Source of the DNA: Symsagittifera roscoffensis
Lineage: Eukaryota; Xenacoelomorpha; Acoela; Convolutidae
Reading direction: 5' to 3'
Assembly (NCBI RefSeq): GCF_963678635.1
Contig: NC_087063.1
Coordinates: 43,538,759-43,602,758 of the forward strand
Length of the DNA stretch: 64,000 nucleotides
Shown here: piece after piece, positions 38,501 to 50,500 of the stretch
How the letters are laid out: every line of letters begins with the position of its first letter
Position numbering within the stretch: position 1 is the stretch's first letter
Program-made: the position numbers and the translations under genes
The notes under the pieces: generated by a model
What the model saw: the letters and a program-made list of their open reading frames with translations, nothing else
Told to the model about the DNA's origin: nothing
The model's database searches: none

Positions 38501-41500
38501 AAAATAAAAAAAAAATATTTATCTGCATTAAGTAGCCATATAACACTCATGCCCATTGCCACCTTCACTTATGAAAATTTCCGACTACCCTTGAAATTAT
38601 ATGGAGTCGTAGTCTTCGCTGTAATAAAAATTGATGACATTTCAATTTCATCATTTTTTAAAGTTTTTAAATTAAATCAACTATCCAAACGCAATGTAAA
38701 AAAATAACGAGGCCAAACTGTGCACTAAATAGGCGCACAATTTTGTTTCCGTAGCTTCCTGGATTCTAGAGACAAATCTTTAAACATGTTAAGAGTTTGT
38801 CGGAATGATCAAAGAGAATGAAAGAACAAAAGAAGAACAAAGGGAGCGTCCTTGTTGCAGAATCCACTTACAATTCTCAAAATGCTTACTTTGGCCTTGT
38901 AATCAAATGGCAAATTAGCATATCGCAAAAGTTTAAATCGACTAAAAGCATGCCTAAGTTCCATTTGGCACGATTTTAAGACGGATTAAATTGCTGTTTA
39001 CTTATCTCGTGCGTTGATTGTTCCAAATTTGCCAAACTGACAATCAGTAAACACCCACCCAAAGTTTTTTGAAAAAAAATCTCAGGTGAAATATTGCTGT
39101 AAGTTTGAGCTCAGGACAACAATACTGTTTGGCTGATATAAAAAGATTCGTCAGAAATGGGTAGTTAAAAAGTCGAAGTTTAAAGTTAAAAAAATGAAGT
39201 TAAAAAGACAAAAATCACACCGAGTTCCAAAATTCCAACACTTTTTTCGAAAGTCGGAACGAAAACTATACCGATCTCAATTATTCGGTTACTTTCATCG
39301 AAAATTGGAAAAATGAAAGAAAGTCGGAACAATGCATTTACCCGCAATGAGGATCCATGGATAATAATCAATTATAATGGATTTTCATTGTATGTCTCCA
39401 TAAAAATCTAAAATAATCTATTATAGGAGAATAAAAGCTATCATAAAACAAATAAAGTAAAATTTAATTTAATTCATTATGACGGATAATGATGGACTAA
39501 AAAATTTATAACAGCCTAGAAGTTTTGAGTAAAAGCCGAGAATTTCCAAAAGCTGGAAAATCAGTTTCAAAACTTGAACTTGCAATCGCTAAATTGTGTT
39601 TTACATTTGGCTACAAAAGTTATTTTGTTTTCAAATGCCCCATGGAATTATAGAAGACTTTTCTGGCCATGTCAATAGAGTTCTCTAAACGAACTCTGCA
39701 TTCTGCATTACAGTAAAATATCAACTATTCAACCATCCATTGGATCCACCAAACTTTTAAACAACTTTCCTATTAACCCATGATCTAACAAAAACTGATT
39801 TTTGTTATCCATGGTGTGAATCAGTCAATACATAAAAGTAAGAGTTTGTTATTTTGCCACATTTTATCCATTGGCCCGCAACGGCCAGATCGACTCTTCA
39901 TTCGCTCTAAAGACTTATGTTATTTTCTGCGTTTTTTGTCCCTAAACTTAATTTTAGGTTTAAACAAGTTTTGATTCTTTTTGAATAGATTTTGGCACGT
40001 TAATAGATTTCTGTCTGCTCGGTACAGATATAGTTTCCAAATGCACATCGCCAAACTTTTGATATTGGTCTCGATGTGTTCCGTAAAGCCTCGATATCAA
40101 CAACCCGGGTTACCTCTTTAGACCAAAAATGCTAGTCATACAAATCCATAAATTAAGTTTATGAAAAAATACTACCCAAACAAATTTCATTCATTTTACT
40201 AAAATGGTGTCATCGAATATTTTTCGAGGAACTTTATTCTTGATTTGGCTGAAATTCGGTGCATCGCATTAAATAAAAAAGAAAAACTCTTTGTGAAAAA
40301 AATGCTGATCATACAATTTCCATATATGGAAATTGTATGACTAGCCTTTTTTTGACGGCGACAACAAAAACTTTTCAAAGTAATTTTCCACCTGCCTCAT
40401 TTTTTTTGCAGATTGATTTTTGTACTGAAACAAACATTTTCCTAAAACTTTTTGCATGCAAAATTTAAATTTTGCCTGCATAACGTAGTCCTGGGTACAA
40501 AAAAAATTGGATTTGTTTTCCGTTTTTCTGGAAATGAATTCAAATTTATCCAGCAAATTAATTCTATTTTTTTTGTAAGGCATAATTATGTATGCATTGA
40601 TCAATGTCCGATAATTTAACAATTCAAAGTTTGAAATTAATCTTTCCCAAAATTTTTCTCGAAAACGCAAATTAATTCTATTTATTTTGTATGGCATAAT
40701 TATGTATGCATTGATCAATGTTCGATAATTTAACAATTCAAAATTTGAAATTAATTTTTGCCAAAATATAAAAGTTTGATTCTTATAGTTTATGTTTTGT
40801 GCAAGAACTCTGAACTCTTATACAATTCAGGTAATTTCCAATGCATTGTAAATGCAAGACGATCAAACCTTTTGTGACTCAAGTTTTAAGTAGACTATTG
40901 TCTTTGTCACTTGTGTTTGTTCACAAACACATCCCAAAATTTTTGGGAAACTAAGTCTTACAACCTTTTTTTATTTATAGGAAAAGGCTAGTTATACAAT
41001 TTCCATATCAGAAAAGTCACTAATCATAGACCTTTCATGTTTTTTTTGTTCTTATAGAATTGCATGAAAAGTGTATGATTAACTTTTTTCCATTTATGAA
41101 AATTGTAAGACTAGCATTTTTGGTCTACCCGAGAGAGGGGGTTGTGCTGCTGATAGTACCAGTTTAGTTTCAAGTAAAAGTAATTCATCCTTGATATATA
41201 AATTTATCCGTTACAGCTTAATGTATGTCCCGATCTTGTACAACACTCGAACATTCGTTTCTCCTTCGCTTCCTCTGTTAATAAGCTTGTCGACCTTTGT
41301 CAGCGAGTTTTAAATTTTGCGGGAGCAGTAGGTTTTTTTGCTAAAAGTTGTCGGTTATGGGCGTTTGGCATTGTTTTACTTGCAAAATGAAAAAACAAGA
41401 TCATTAGCAGAAGTTGTAACGAAAATCTTTTCAGAAAAAATGTGGAGATTCAGAAGGAAACGAGTTAAATACCTGGATAAATTTTATTGGTTGTAATTTC

Positions 41501-44500
41501 TTATAAGGAGATTCAAAAACTAACAACAGATTGTCTGATAGGTTGTCATAATTACTAAGCCAAATTGTGCACTGGATAGGCGCACAATTTTGTGTCTGTA
41601 TGTTTCTGGATTCCAGAGACAAGTCCTTAAACATGTTCAAATTTTGCCGCAACGATCAAAGATAAAGACTAAATAAGTTTAAGTAGTAATAGGTAGTAAA
41701 AGCTAACTGTTTTTTTTTTTCTATTTGCTGAGGACTGTAATTTAATGGACTCTAAATCGAAAATGGCAGGTAGAAAATCAAAAATACGACCAAGGTCAAT
41801 TAACAGTTGAAAATTGAAAAATACAAAACATGGCTTTCACCAAAGTTGAAAAAATATATTTATCTGCATTAAGTAGCCATATAACACTCATGCCCATTGC
41901 CACCTTCACTTATGAAAATTTCCGACTACCCTTGAAAGTATATGCAGTCGCAGTCTTCGCTGTAATAAAAATTGATGACATTTCAATTTCAACATTTTTT
42001 TAAAGTTTTTAATTTAAATCAACTATCCAAACGCAATGTAAAAAAAATAACGAGGCCAAACTGTGCACTAAATAGGCGCACAATTTTGTTTCCGTAGCTT
42101 CCTGGATTCCAGAGACAAATCTTTGAACATGTTAAGAGTTTGTGGGATTGATCAAAGAGAATGAAAGAACAAAATAAGAACAAAGGGAGTGTCCTGCTTG
42201 CAAAAACCGCTTACAATTCTCAAAATCCAGTTGGTATTGAAATAGAAGAAATGAGAGAAAAGATGATTTTTTTTCGTTTTTTGATTAGATATTTTTCTTT
42301 GATTTCGCTTAAAAGCAAAATTTTTTTTTTTCTGTGATTGGAATTGATTATTTTTTCCTGTGGCGTTGTTTGAATGTGTTTTTTCACCGTTTAGAATTTT
42401 TGAAGCGTATCGTTTTGTTTTTATTCAAGCATTTCTTTCTAATCAGTTGAAGCCTGCATTGGAGTTCCATGAGTAAAAAGCTATTATAATTGAGTTTCAC
42501 TCTCAGAGTCCAAGAAATCTATTATGATCAATTATAAACGGATCAGGTTATTACGATTTTTCGAGGCAACAAAATTCATTTTTAATCCGTTATAATCAGT
42601 TTTTTTTTCATTTTCCTCGACACCGACAATATAACTTATTTATATTCGTTTTCTTCACTAATTTTGAGATACAAATTCCAACGCACATGAAGTATTTTCT
42701 ACGGTTTAAAGCAAAGTTGGTTATTTCGATTATTTTAAAATTTTAAAACTTTGATATTTTTGTTAACTTTTTATGTTTGTCAATAATTGATTTTTGTTCT
42801 TTTCAACAATTGCCGCTTACCTCTCCCCAATGTTTGCCACTTCGTACTCCTCCATCCGCCATCCCCCACCTGAGCTAATCCCAACCCTGCCCCCTCCTGA
42901 AACAACCCCCTTCCGCCAAATGAATCCCAACTGAACCAACGCCCCACACCCACCCTATCTGAACCGGATGAGATGGGTGGGGGTTGAAGTGGATGAGGGG
43001 AGAGGTTGTTGGTTCAGGTGGGGGTGTGGTTCAGGTGTGGGGGTGTCCCAGAAGACCAGGCAGGTGGGGAGGGGAGTGATTCTGGTGTTTGAGAGGCGAG
43101 GGGAGGGGAAAAGGCAAAGGGGGCAAACGTTGGGATGGGGGGTTGTAAGTGAGCAAAGGCCCAAAAGTTAGGGGGAAAGATTAACGAAATCTTTTAGCAA
43201 TTTGAGTTTAGGTTTAGAAATGGAGTAGGCCGTACAATCACTTTGCAATGATTTGGCATTGGTCATTTGATAAATGCAGAAATTCTTGCAAAATTTTGCA
43301 CGACGCGGAACAAAAACAAAGCGGAAGAAATCCATTTTAATAGGATTTTGTTTAAACTTTATAATCCATTATAATGGATTTCAAATGAATTATAATGCAT
43401 AATGTTTTTGCGAGAAGATATGGATTTGAATCCATTTTTTTGTCCAATTTTGTTGTCTAAGCCTAACATGGGAGTCGATTATATTGACAATGTTTTAAGA
43501 CACAAAAATCCATTATAATCGTTTGTTTTCAAATTTCTAAGATGTGGGAGCACTTTTTTTCCATTCTCTACGCCTACCATCGTCTGACGGGTCGATAATT
43601 TTGAGAAAAATTTTCCTCTGCAGGTCGCAGTTTTTTTTAAATTGAAGATGAAACGGCTCTAATCAATCATTGATCCCTAGTTTGAGGCGTCCAAAATTTT
43701 GATGATCTTCCAGAGAAGTTTTCTCTGCAGTTCGCAGATATAACTATTGAAGTTAAAATTCACTGTCTTCTAAATTCACCTGCTCGACTTTTTCCTTGTT
43801 TTTGCATGTTCGAGCGAGATTGGTTAATGCCCTTAAAAATGCTCATACGGTCCGCCTTATTTAATTTTCTCCTTAAAAATTTTGTAGCAGTCAGAAGTTA
43901 TAAAGTAGAGAAACTTAAATTTAAAATATTGGAAAAAAAATCAAATTCCTAGAAAAGATTTTATTTTTCGATTTCTCTGCGTAAAAATTCTCGTACCCTC
44001 AATTCCATAGGACTGATCTCATTTTGTTTTGGACTTGAGCACTTGCTTCATATTCCATTTATTTTCCCTATTCTACGTTGCCACTTTCCGCATCAAATAG
44101 TGGCAACTGTTTTCTCTTCATATCCTCTTTCGCTTTTCGTGTTGCCTCGACTTCTTTTGGACTCCAGTGGACCCTAGGATTTGGAAACTTAGCTAAATGA
44201 TTTGCCCAATGAATAGAACTTTCAGCAAGTTCGAGTCAGTTGCTGCGTGATAATAAATATTAGCGACACTTCTGATATACTAACTATGTTAACTAAGTAA
44301 GACATAAGAATAAAATGTGAAAAACGAACTTGATTGATTTTTTCTATTGTAATCATTTAGAAAATGAGAGGAAGTCCAATGAGTTTGATTAGACATAAGG
44401 CAAGTATCTAATCAAAAATCCCAAGGTCAAGTTATAAGCAAAAAGAGACTAAAACAAAAAGAAACAAGACACTTTAACTACGTTTTTTTTATTTGAATGG

Positions 44501-47500
44501 GGGAGTGGAAAAAATCGAACCTTAACTTTTGCTTAAAATCCGTTTAAGTCTCCAGGTGGTGCAATCTTAACTTTTCAATTTTTTCAGCCCATGATCTCCA
44601 AATAGAGGTGGGCGACTTTACAATGACAGGAAGTAAAAAACATCGCTTCATCGGAACTTCTCTTCATGTGCCACAAGAGTAAACGCCTCAGTTATGCAGT
44701 GCTGATTTAAATTATCCGGACAAAACGAACAAAACTTGAGTTTTCAAACGCGTTCTTTTCAATTTGGGTTAAGATTGGACAAAAAGTGAAGAAAACAAAA
44801 GTTGCTTAGAACTTCGGCAGAATTAATTTAGTGCAATTCCCACCCCCCCCCCCCCCCCCTAAATTCTCAGCCTAAATTTAACCCCAAAAATGGGTCATTT
44901 TGGCTCTTTTCAATTAATCAGAAGTTACGCTGAAACTTTTTTGTTAAATGATGAGAAACATATATGACAAAAAGACTCTTACACACCCAACAAAGAACCC
45001 AACTAAGTTTCAGAAAGGTTAAATCTCCAAAAATTTGATTAAATTGTTTAAAGTTTGTTTTTAAGCAAAAACTTTGGGTTTTATTTTGTAAAAATTTCAT
45101 TTCTTGACTATCAAGCTAAAATATTTTCTCCTATACAGGTTTTTGGTGATACAACCTTTCTAGAACTTTGTTGGGGTGTGTAGTGGGAGGCTTCTTGTGA
45201 TATATATTTCTCATCATTTAACAAAGTAGTTTCAGCGTAATTTTTGATTATTTGAAAGAGCAAAATTTTTTAGGTTAAATTTAGGTAGAGAACTTAGGGG
45301 AAAAATTGCACTAAATTAATTCTGCCGAAATTCTAAGCAACTTTTGTTCTCTTCACTTTTTGTCTAATCTTAACCCAATTTGAGAAAAACGTGTTTGAAA
45401 ACTCAAGTTTTGTTCATTTTGTACGGATAACTTAAATCAGCACTGTATAATAAAAAAGCAAGGGTCGGTAAAAATATGAAAAAACTGTTTAAAAAGGGTC
45501 CAATGACAATGAAATGTTTCCATGTGCAAGAAAAAACTTAAACTTAAGGATAATTTTGTTTGAAATTAAATTTATTTTGTTAATTGGTTAAAATCATTGT
45601 TTGTAAATTATTGTCAACTAACTTGAATCAAAATGCTTACCCATGCTTGTTTTCAGCTCAATCGACTGCTTAATCGAAATTAGTTAACTAACTTAGCACA
45701 CAAAATTTCCTAGTCAGCCTTAAACACGTTCATCTTCACATACTTCAAATTTATTTTTCACAGCTTCAGTTGCAAAGTGTACCCTTGTCTGAGTGACTTG
45801 GCCCTCATATCTCTGAGTGGGATGGTGATGGAGTACCAGCGGGTGTTGCGGCCCTGTGCTTCTCTCAGATACAACCAGTTCGACGGGTTCATAGGGGCAT
45901 CCGGAATGGGCACTGTGTCCAACACCCACACTGGACATACACCTCCCTCTCTTCTCGATATGTTTTTCCAAGGTGACTAAAATAGTTAAACCTTGAAGCA
46001 TTAGGTAAACTAAATGATCGACCCTGATACAAATGTGAAAAAAATGAATTTTGTGGAAATCTGAATAGCAACTTGAAAGAGCTTTAATACGATGTCAATC
46101 TTGAACCCATACGAGTTTTTTGAAGTACCTAAATTTGTAGAAACGCCATACGCGATAGTTGCTTCCCACTCCTTTAAGAGTGGTCGAACCAAGTAAAAGA
46201 AACCGCCATACGCGAAAGTTGCTTCCCACTCCTTTAAGAGTGATCGAACTAAGTAAAAGAAACCGCCATACGCGATAGTTGCTTCCCGCATAAAAATTGG
46301 TGATCACGAACTAAGAAATCCGTTAACCTGGTTTCTGCTGAAAATTTATGTTTACCCAAAAAACATGAAACTAACGATTGCTACTAAATATATAAAAAAT
46401 ATCTAAAAAACCTTTTTTTTGTCAAAATCATTAATAAAGTACATGAAAAATACTATTTTTGCTCGTGTTTTTTCATGCAGTACGCAAAAGGTCAAAAAAA
46501 CGCAATTTTGGCTTAACTTTTAAAAAGTTTTGCGGATGGCTTAAACTTTTTTTGCAAGTAGGGGCTTTTATATGGCTTTTGGAGAGAACGGAAATCAGTT
46601 TGTTTTGAAAAATCTCTTTGCTCGTCGAAACCCCCCCCCCCCCCCCTTGAATAAAGTTGGAGAGTACAAAGTAGGCGACGCACTCCTTCAAGAGTGATCG
46701 AACCAAGTAAAAGGAACCGCCATACGCGATAGTTGCTTCCCACTCCTTTAAGAGTGATCGAGCCAAGTAAAAGAAACCGCCATAAGCGATAGTTGCTTCC
46801 CACTCCTTTAAGAGTGATGGAACCAAGTAAAAGAAACCGCCATACGCGATAGTTGCTTACCACCCCTTTAAGAGTGATCGAACCAAAAAGAAACCACCAT
46901 TCGGGATAGTTGCTTCGCAGTCCTTTAGGTGTGATCGAACCTAGTAAAAATTGGTGATCACGAACTAAGAAATCCGTTAACCTGGTTTCTGCTGAAAATT
47001 TATGTTTACCCAAAAAACATGAAAATAACGATTGCTACTAAATATATAAAAAATATCTAAACAAATTTTTTTTTGTCAAAATCATTAATAAAGTACATGA
47101 AAAATACTATTTTTGCGCGTGTTTTTTCATACAGTACGCGGAAGGTCAAAAAAACGCAATTTTGGCTTAACTTTTAAAAAGTTTTGCGGATGGCTTAAAC
47201 TTTTTTTTGCAAGTAGGGGCTTTTATACGGTTTTTGGAGAAAACGGAAATCAGTTTCTTTTGAAAAATCCCTTTGCTCGTCGAAACCCCCCCCTTGATTA
47301 AAATTGGACATTACAAAGTAGGTGAGAAATTGAAAAGTGCCAGTATAAGGAGCCAGATTTTATTTGTACTGAAAAATGATTCAAAATTCGTTATTATTAC
47401 CAAAAATGCTTAAAACTTCTTTAGAACTATTATAGTGCAGTTTCTATTGCAAAGTTTTAATTTTAAATTCTGCCGTAAAACGGGTCATTTCAAACTAATT

Positions 47501-50500
47501 TTTTACACGCAAAAACTAGTAGAAATTGTAAAAATTGTAAAAACCCAGACTAATAATTTCTAAATTGTTCCATACTCAACAGATATCGAGAAAAAAGTCT
47601 CAAGTCTGCAATTTCTAAGTGGCATTGTTTTTGAACCAAGAAATGATCATAATTTTTTGGAAATGATATTCTCATTATTCGCCCCTCAAACAATTTGCCT
47701 CTCATTAAATCATTAAAAAGTTTCTCCCAAAACACTTTTAGCCCCTAAAATTGTCAATCAACAAAGCGGTGAATAATTAATCTTGCTATAAATTAAATTC
47801 TTGGGCGAAACGTGTGAGGACAAAAACGTGTGAAATCATGAGGAGCGAAATATGCGTTGGGCAAAACGTGACACTTATGCTTAAAATTGTTTAGTTTTGG
47901 TCAACGGACAGTATTTTTATTTATTCAAAAAAAGATCTTTTGTCATGAATATTCTTTTAGTTTGATTTAATTTCCCCGTTTGTTGGTTGCTTTTCTATAC
48001 GTCAAAAGTTAAAGCATGATCAAGTGTCTCTTTTGCGGGCTTACAATTACATTAGAAGTCAATTATGAATAAAAAAAACATAAGCTTTAAGAGCATTAAC
48101 ATTCTAGGGGGAGCCCTTTAGGTTTTCCCTTATGACCAAAAGCCAGTTATTCGAGGGGTCTGAATAATTTGCCTAGCGCTGTTTTTACCACACACAAACG
48201 CGCTATGCCGTCTTTCCCGGTGAATATCTCTGTCACTCGTCCCAACGGCCAAACTCTTCTCGTAGTAAAATCCTCGAGTATCCAATCGATGTCGTTGACA
48301 CGAATCTCTTCTACTGGCTGGATCCAATTTGTATGGCGTAGGAGAGTGGTTGCATACTCTCGATGGAGGCGCTTCCAGAAGATGTCGTTTCTCTTTTTCA
48401 CGATCCTCCATGACTTTGAAGCAAGTTTCTGGGGGCTGTCCTTTCCAAGCATCACCGACGTCGAGAAAGGGAACTAGCGCCCAATCAAGAAGCTGTTGGG
48501 CGTCATCGGAAATTCGTCATTATTTTCCCTACTGACTTGAGTAAAACAACGCGAATGGAGTAGGTCTTCTGTTTCAACCACGATAGTTCTAAGCAAATCC
48601 TGAGTGCGGCGGGCAGAACCAAGGCTGATCAAGAAAGCTCGTTTCACCATCGAAATGAGCCTTTCCCACACCCCACCAAAAGGGAGGGCCGATGTTGGAT
48701 TCATTTTCCAATCGATGTCGTGGTTTGCATGACAATCCGTACGGATTTGCTCTCTATCTTAATTGGAGTAACCTTGATTTCTCTACGTGCTCAAAAATAT
48801 AATTAGCATTGTCCGACAAGTTTTTATGACGAATTGTTCGTCGAGCAATAAAACCCCATACTGCGGTAATGCACTTGCTCGTATCGTCAAACATGTGAAC
48901 AGGCATATGTTTTTTTTCTCTGTACGCGTATATTCTGCAATGAAAAAGAGACCGATAGGGTCAATGCCAATATTACTGAAAAGACAAGGGCAGTTTTAAG
49001 GTTTCTCAATTCTGATTGCTGGTAAATTAGGCCATAATAGTTGTCATTCCAATCCCATGAAACCTGCGACAGTAGAAACAACGTGTATGGATTAGTGTGA
49101 GGGCTTGGCGGAGCCGTATCATAATGAAGTTCTGCTGTACATAGTTGCGGACGCGTACACGCAAAAACGTTTCGAGATGGATGCACCTGATGTGGATGTG
49201 CTCCAGCATCAATCGAGTTGAGGGCACTTTGGTATGATAAAAGAGTGAAAACTTAGTACTGTCCTTCATTGGAGAGTTGCAAAGACGGCCTCGGGCTTGC
49301 AGAACAATTCCATCCGAGGATGGAGAAAAAGAACAAGCGTGCATTGTTTGTGAAGCGGTTCATTTGCTCGCAGTTTCTTTGAAACTTCAAAAAATACGTT
49401 TGCTATGATTTAGCAAACAGCAACGCTTTAGTTTTTTTTGCGAGCATTAATGATTGTTGGGTTCCAATTTTCTCGGATTAGAAGTATAGAACAGATTTGC
49501 ACTTAGGGTGTTGCAAAGCGAAGAAAGCGAAGCCAATCCGGTAAACGAGTAGAATCTAGCCGAGATTAAATAGGAAATGATTCAGTAGCTTTCGTCGCAT
49601 AACTAATGGAAATGGTATGGTGTGTCATCAGAAGATGCAAAAGGAATTCTGGCGGAGTTATCCAAAAGCGGTATACGTCTGAAGGGACGCAACCACGGGC
49701 TCTATGATCTGCAGGATTCATCCTACTTGGAATGTGGTTCCATTGATCCATTTTTGACAGACAGAGGATCTCGTTCATGCGACAAGCACAGAATGATTAC
49801 ATTTTTGAACACAAATTTAGCCAGGCCACGATGGTTTTGCTATCTGTCTAGAACTGAATTTTTTAAAATATGATTTTTTTTATCCACAACAAACTTATGA
49901 AGTCGGGCTCCTAAAAAAGCTGCCTGTAGTTTCAGTTTTGCAATATTCTCTGGTTTCAGAGGAGCTACTTTCGTAAGACCAATGATAATCTTGCGTGAAT
50001 GAGAGAAGCTTCTTCAGGTCGATGGTAGATACACGCCGCCATTGGGCTTTGGGAGGCGTCTACGAAAACATGTAATTATGGAGACGAAAAGGGCGTGGGG
50101 ATTCCTCTGAAACTAGGAATTTTTACCAAAAAAAGTTTGCTACCTTGAGTAGGTCTTTTTTGATGACTGGTTTGTATTGATCACGAATTATGTCATACTA
50201 TATCATTCCTGATCGCCGAAGTTCCTGTTAAAGAACTTTGAGGGTAATTACACACTCTTCGAGTTGATTTTTTTGGTATCAGCAATCGATTAAAAAGCTT
50301 CAGAACTGTATGAAACCAATTTGGTCAGAATGAGACCACCTTTATATAACCCTGATTTAAGAACCACAAATGACGTTTCAGCTATTGTCGTAGACAAAAA
50401 GTTTGGACAAAAGTTTTCCTAATCCATATAGAAGCTTTCGTTGATTTAGAGTTTCAAGATTTCAGTTTAATGTATGCTGAATAATTTTCCTGTCAGGTGC

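Larger units (their letters stand above)
35570..44587 (+). other. Intron 1, repeat-filled
   Basis: Bounded by GTAAAC and a strong TTTTTTCAG. It contains pieces of a dispersed repeat family (36,060-36,250 reversed, 36,935-37,390 and 38,900-39,200), a duplicated block (38,320-38,870 and 41,660-42,200), a nested fold-back element (40,098-41,143), a GC-rich skewed inverted repeat (42,811-43,170) and a minus-strand coding scrap (44,068-44,235). The rest is AT-rich without recognisable content. Confidence 0.75.

Noticed and set aside
42955-43171. Pro-rich and Gly/Arg-rich proteins from the GC-rich inverted repeat
   Set aside because: Low-complexity composition opens both strands; no splice or start context.
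44500-44580. Possible minus-strand tRNA-like GGTTCGATTTTTTCC
   Set aside because: Arms do not pair and the acceptor stem is missing; it lies in the polypyrimidine region before exon 2.
46010-47013. Minus-strand repeat protein with [15 protein letters not shown] units
   Set aside because: By-product of the 60-bp period in the composite array. Frames break at the spacers.
48169-48535. Plus-strand frames over the BEL/Pao integrase and tail
   Set aside because: They are the antisense of recognisable minus-strand pol sequence.
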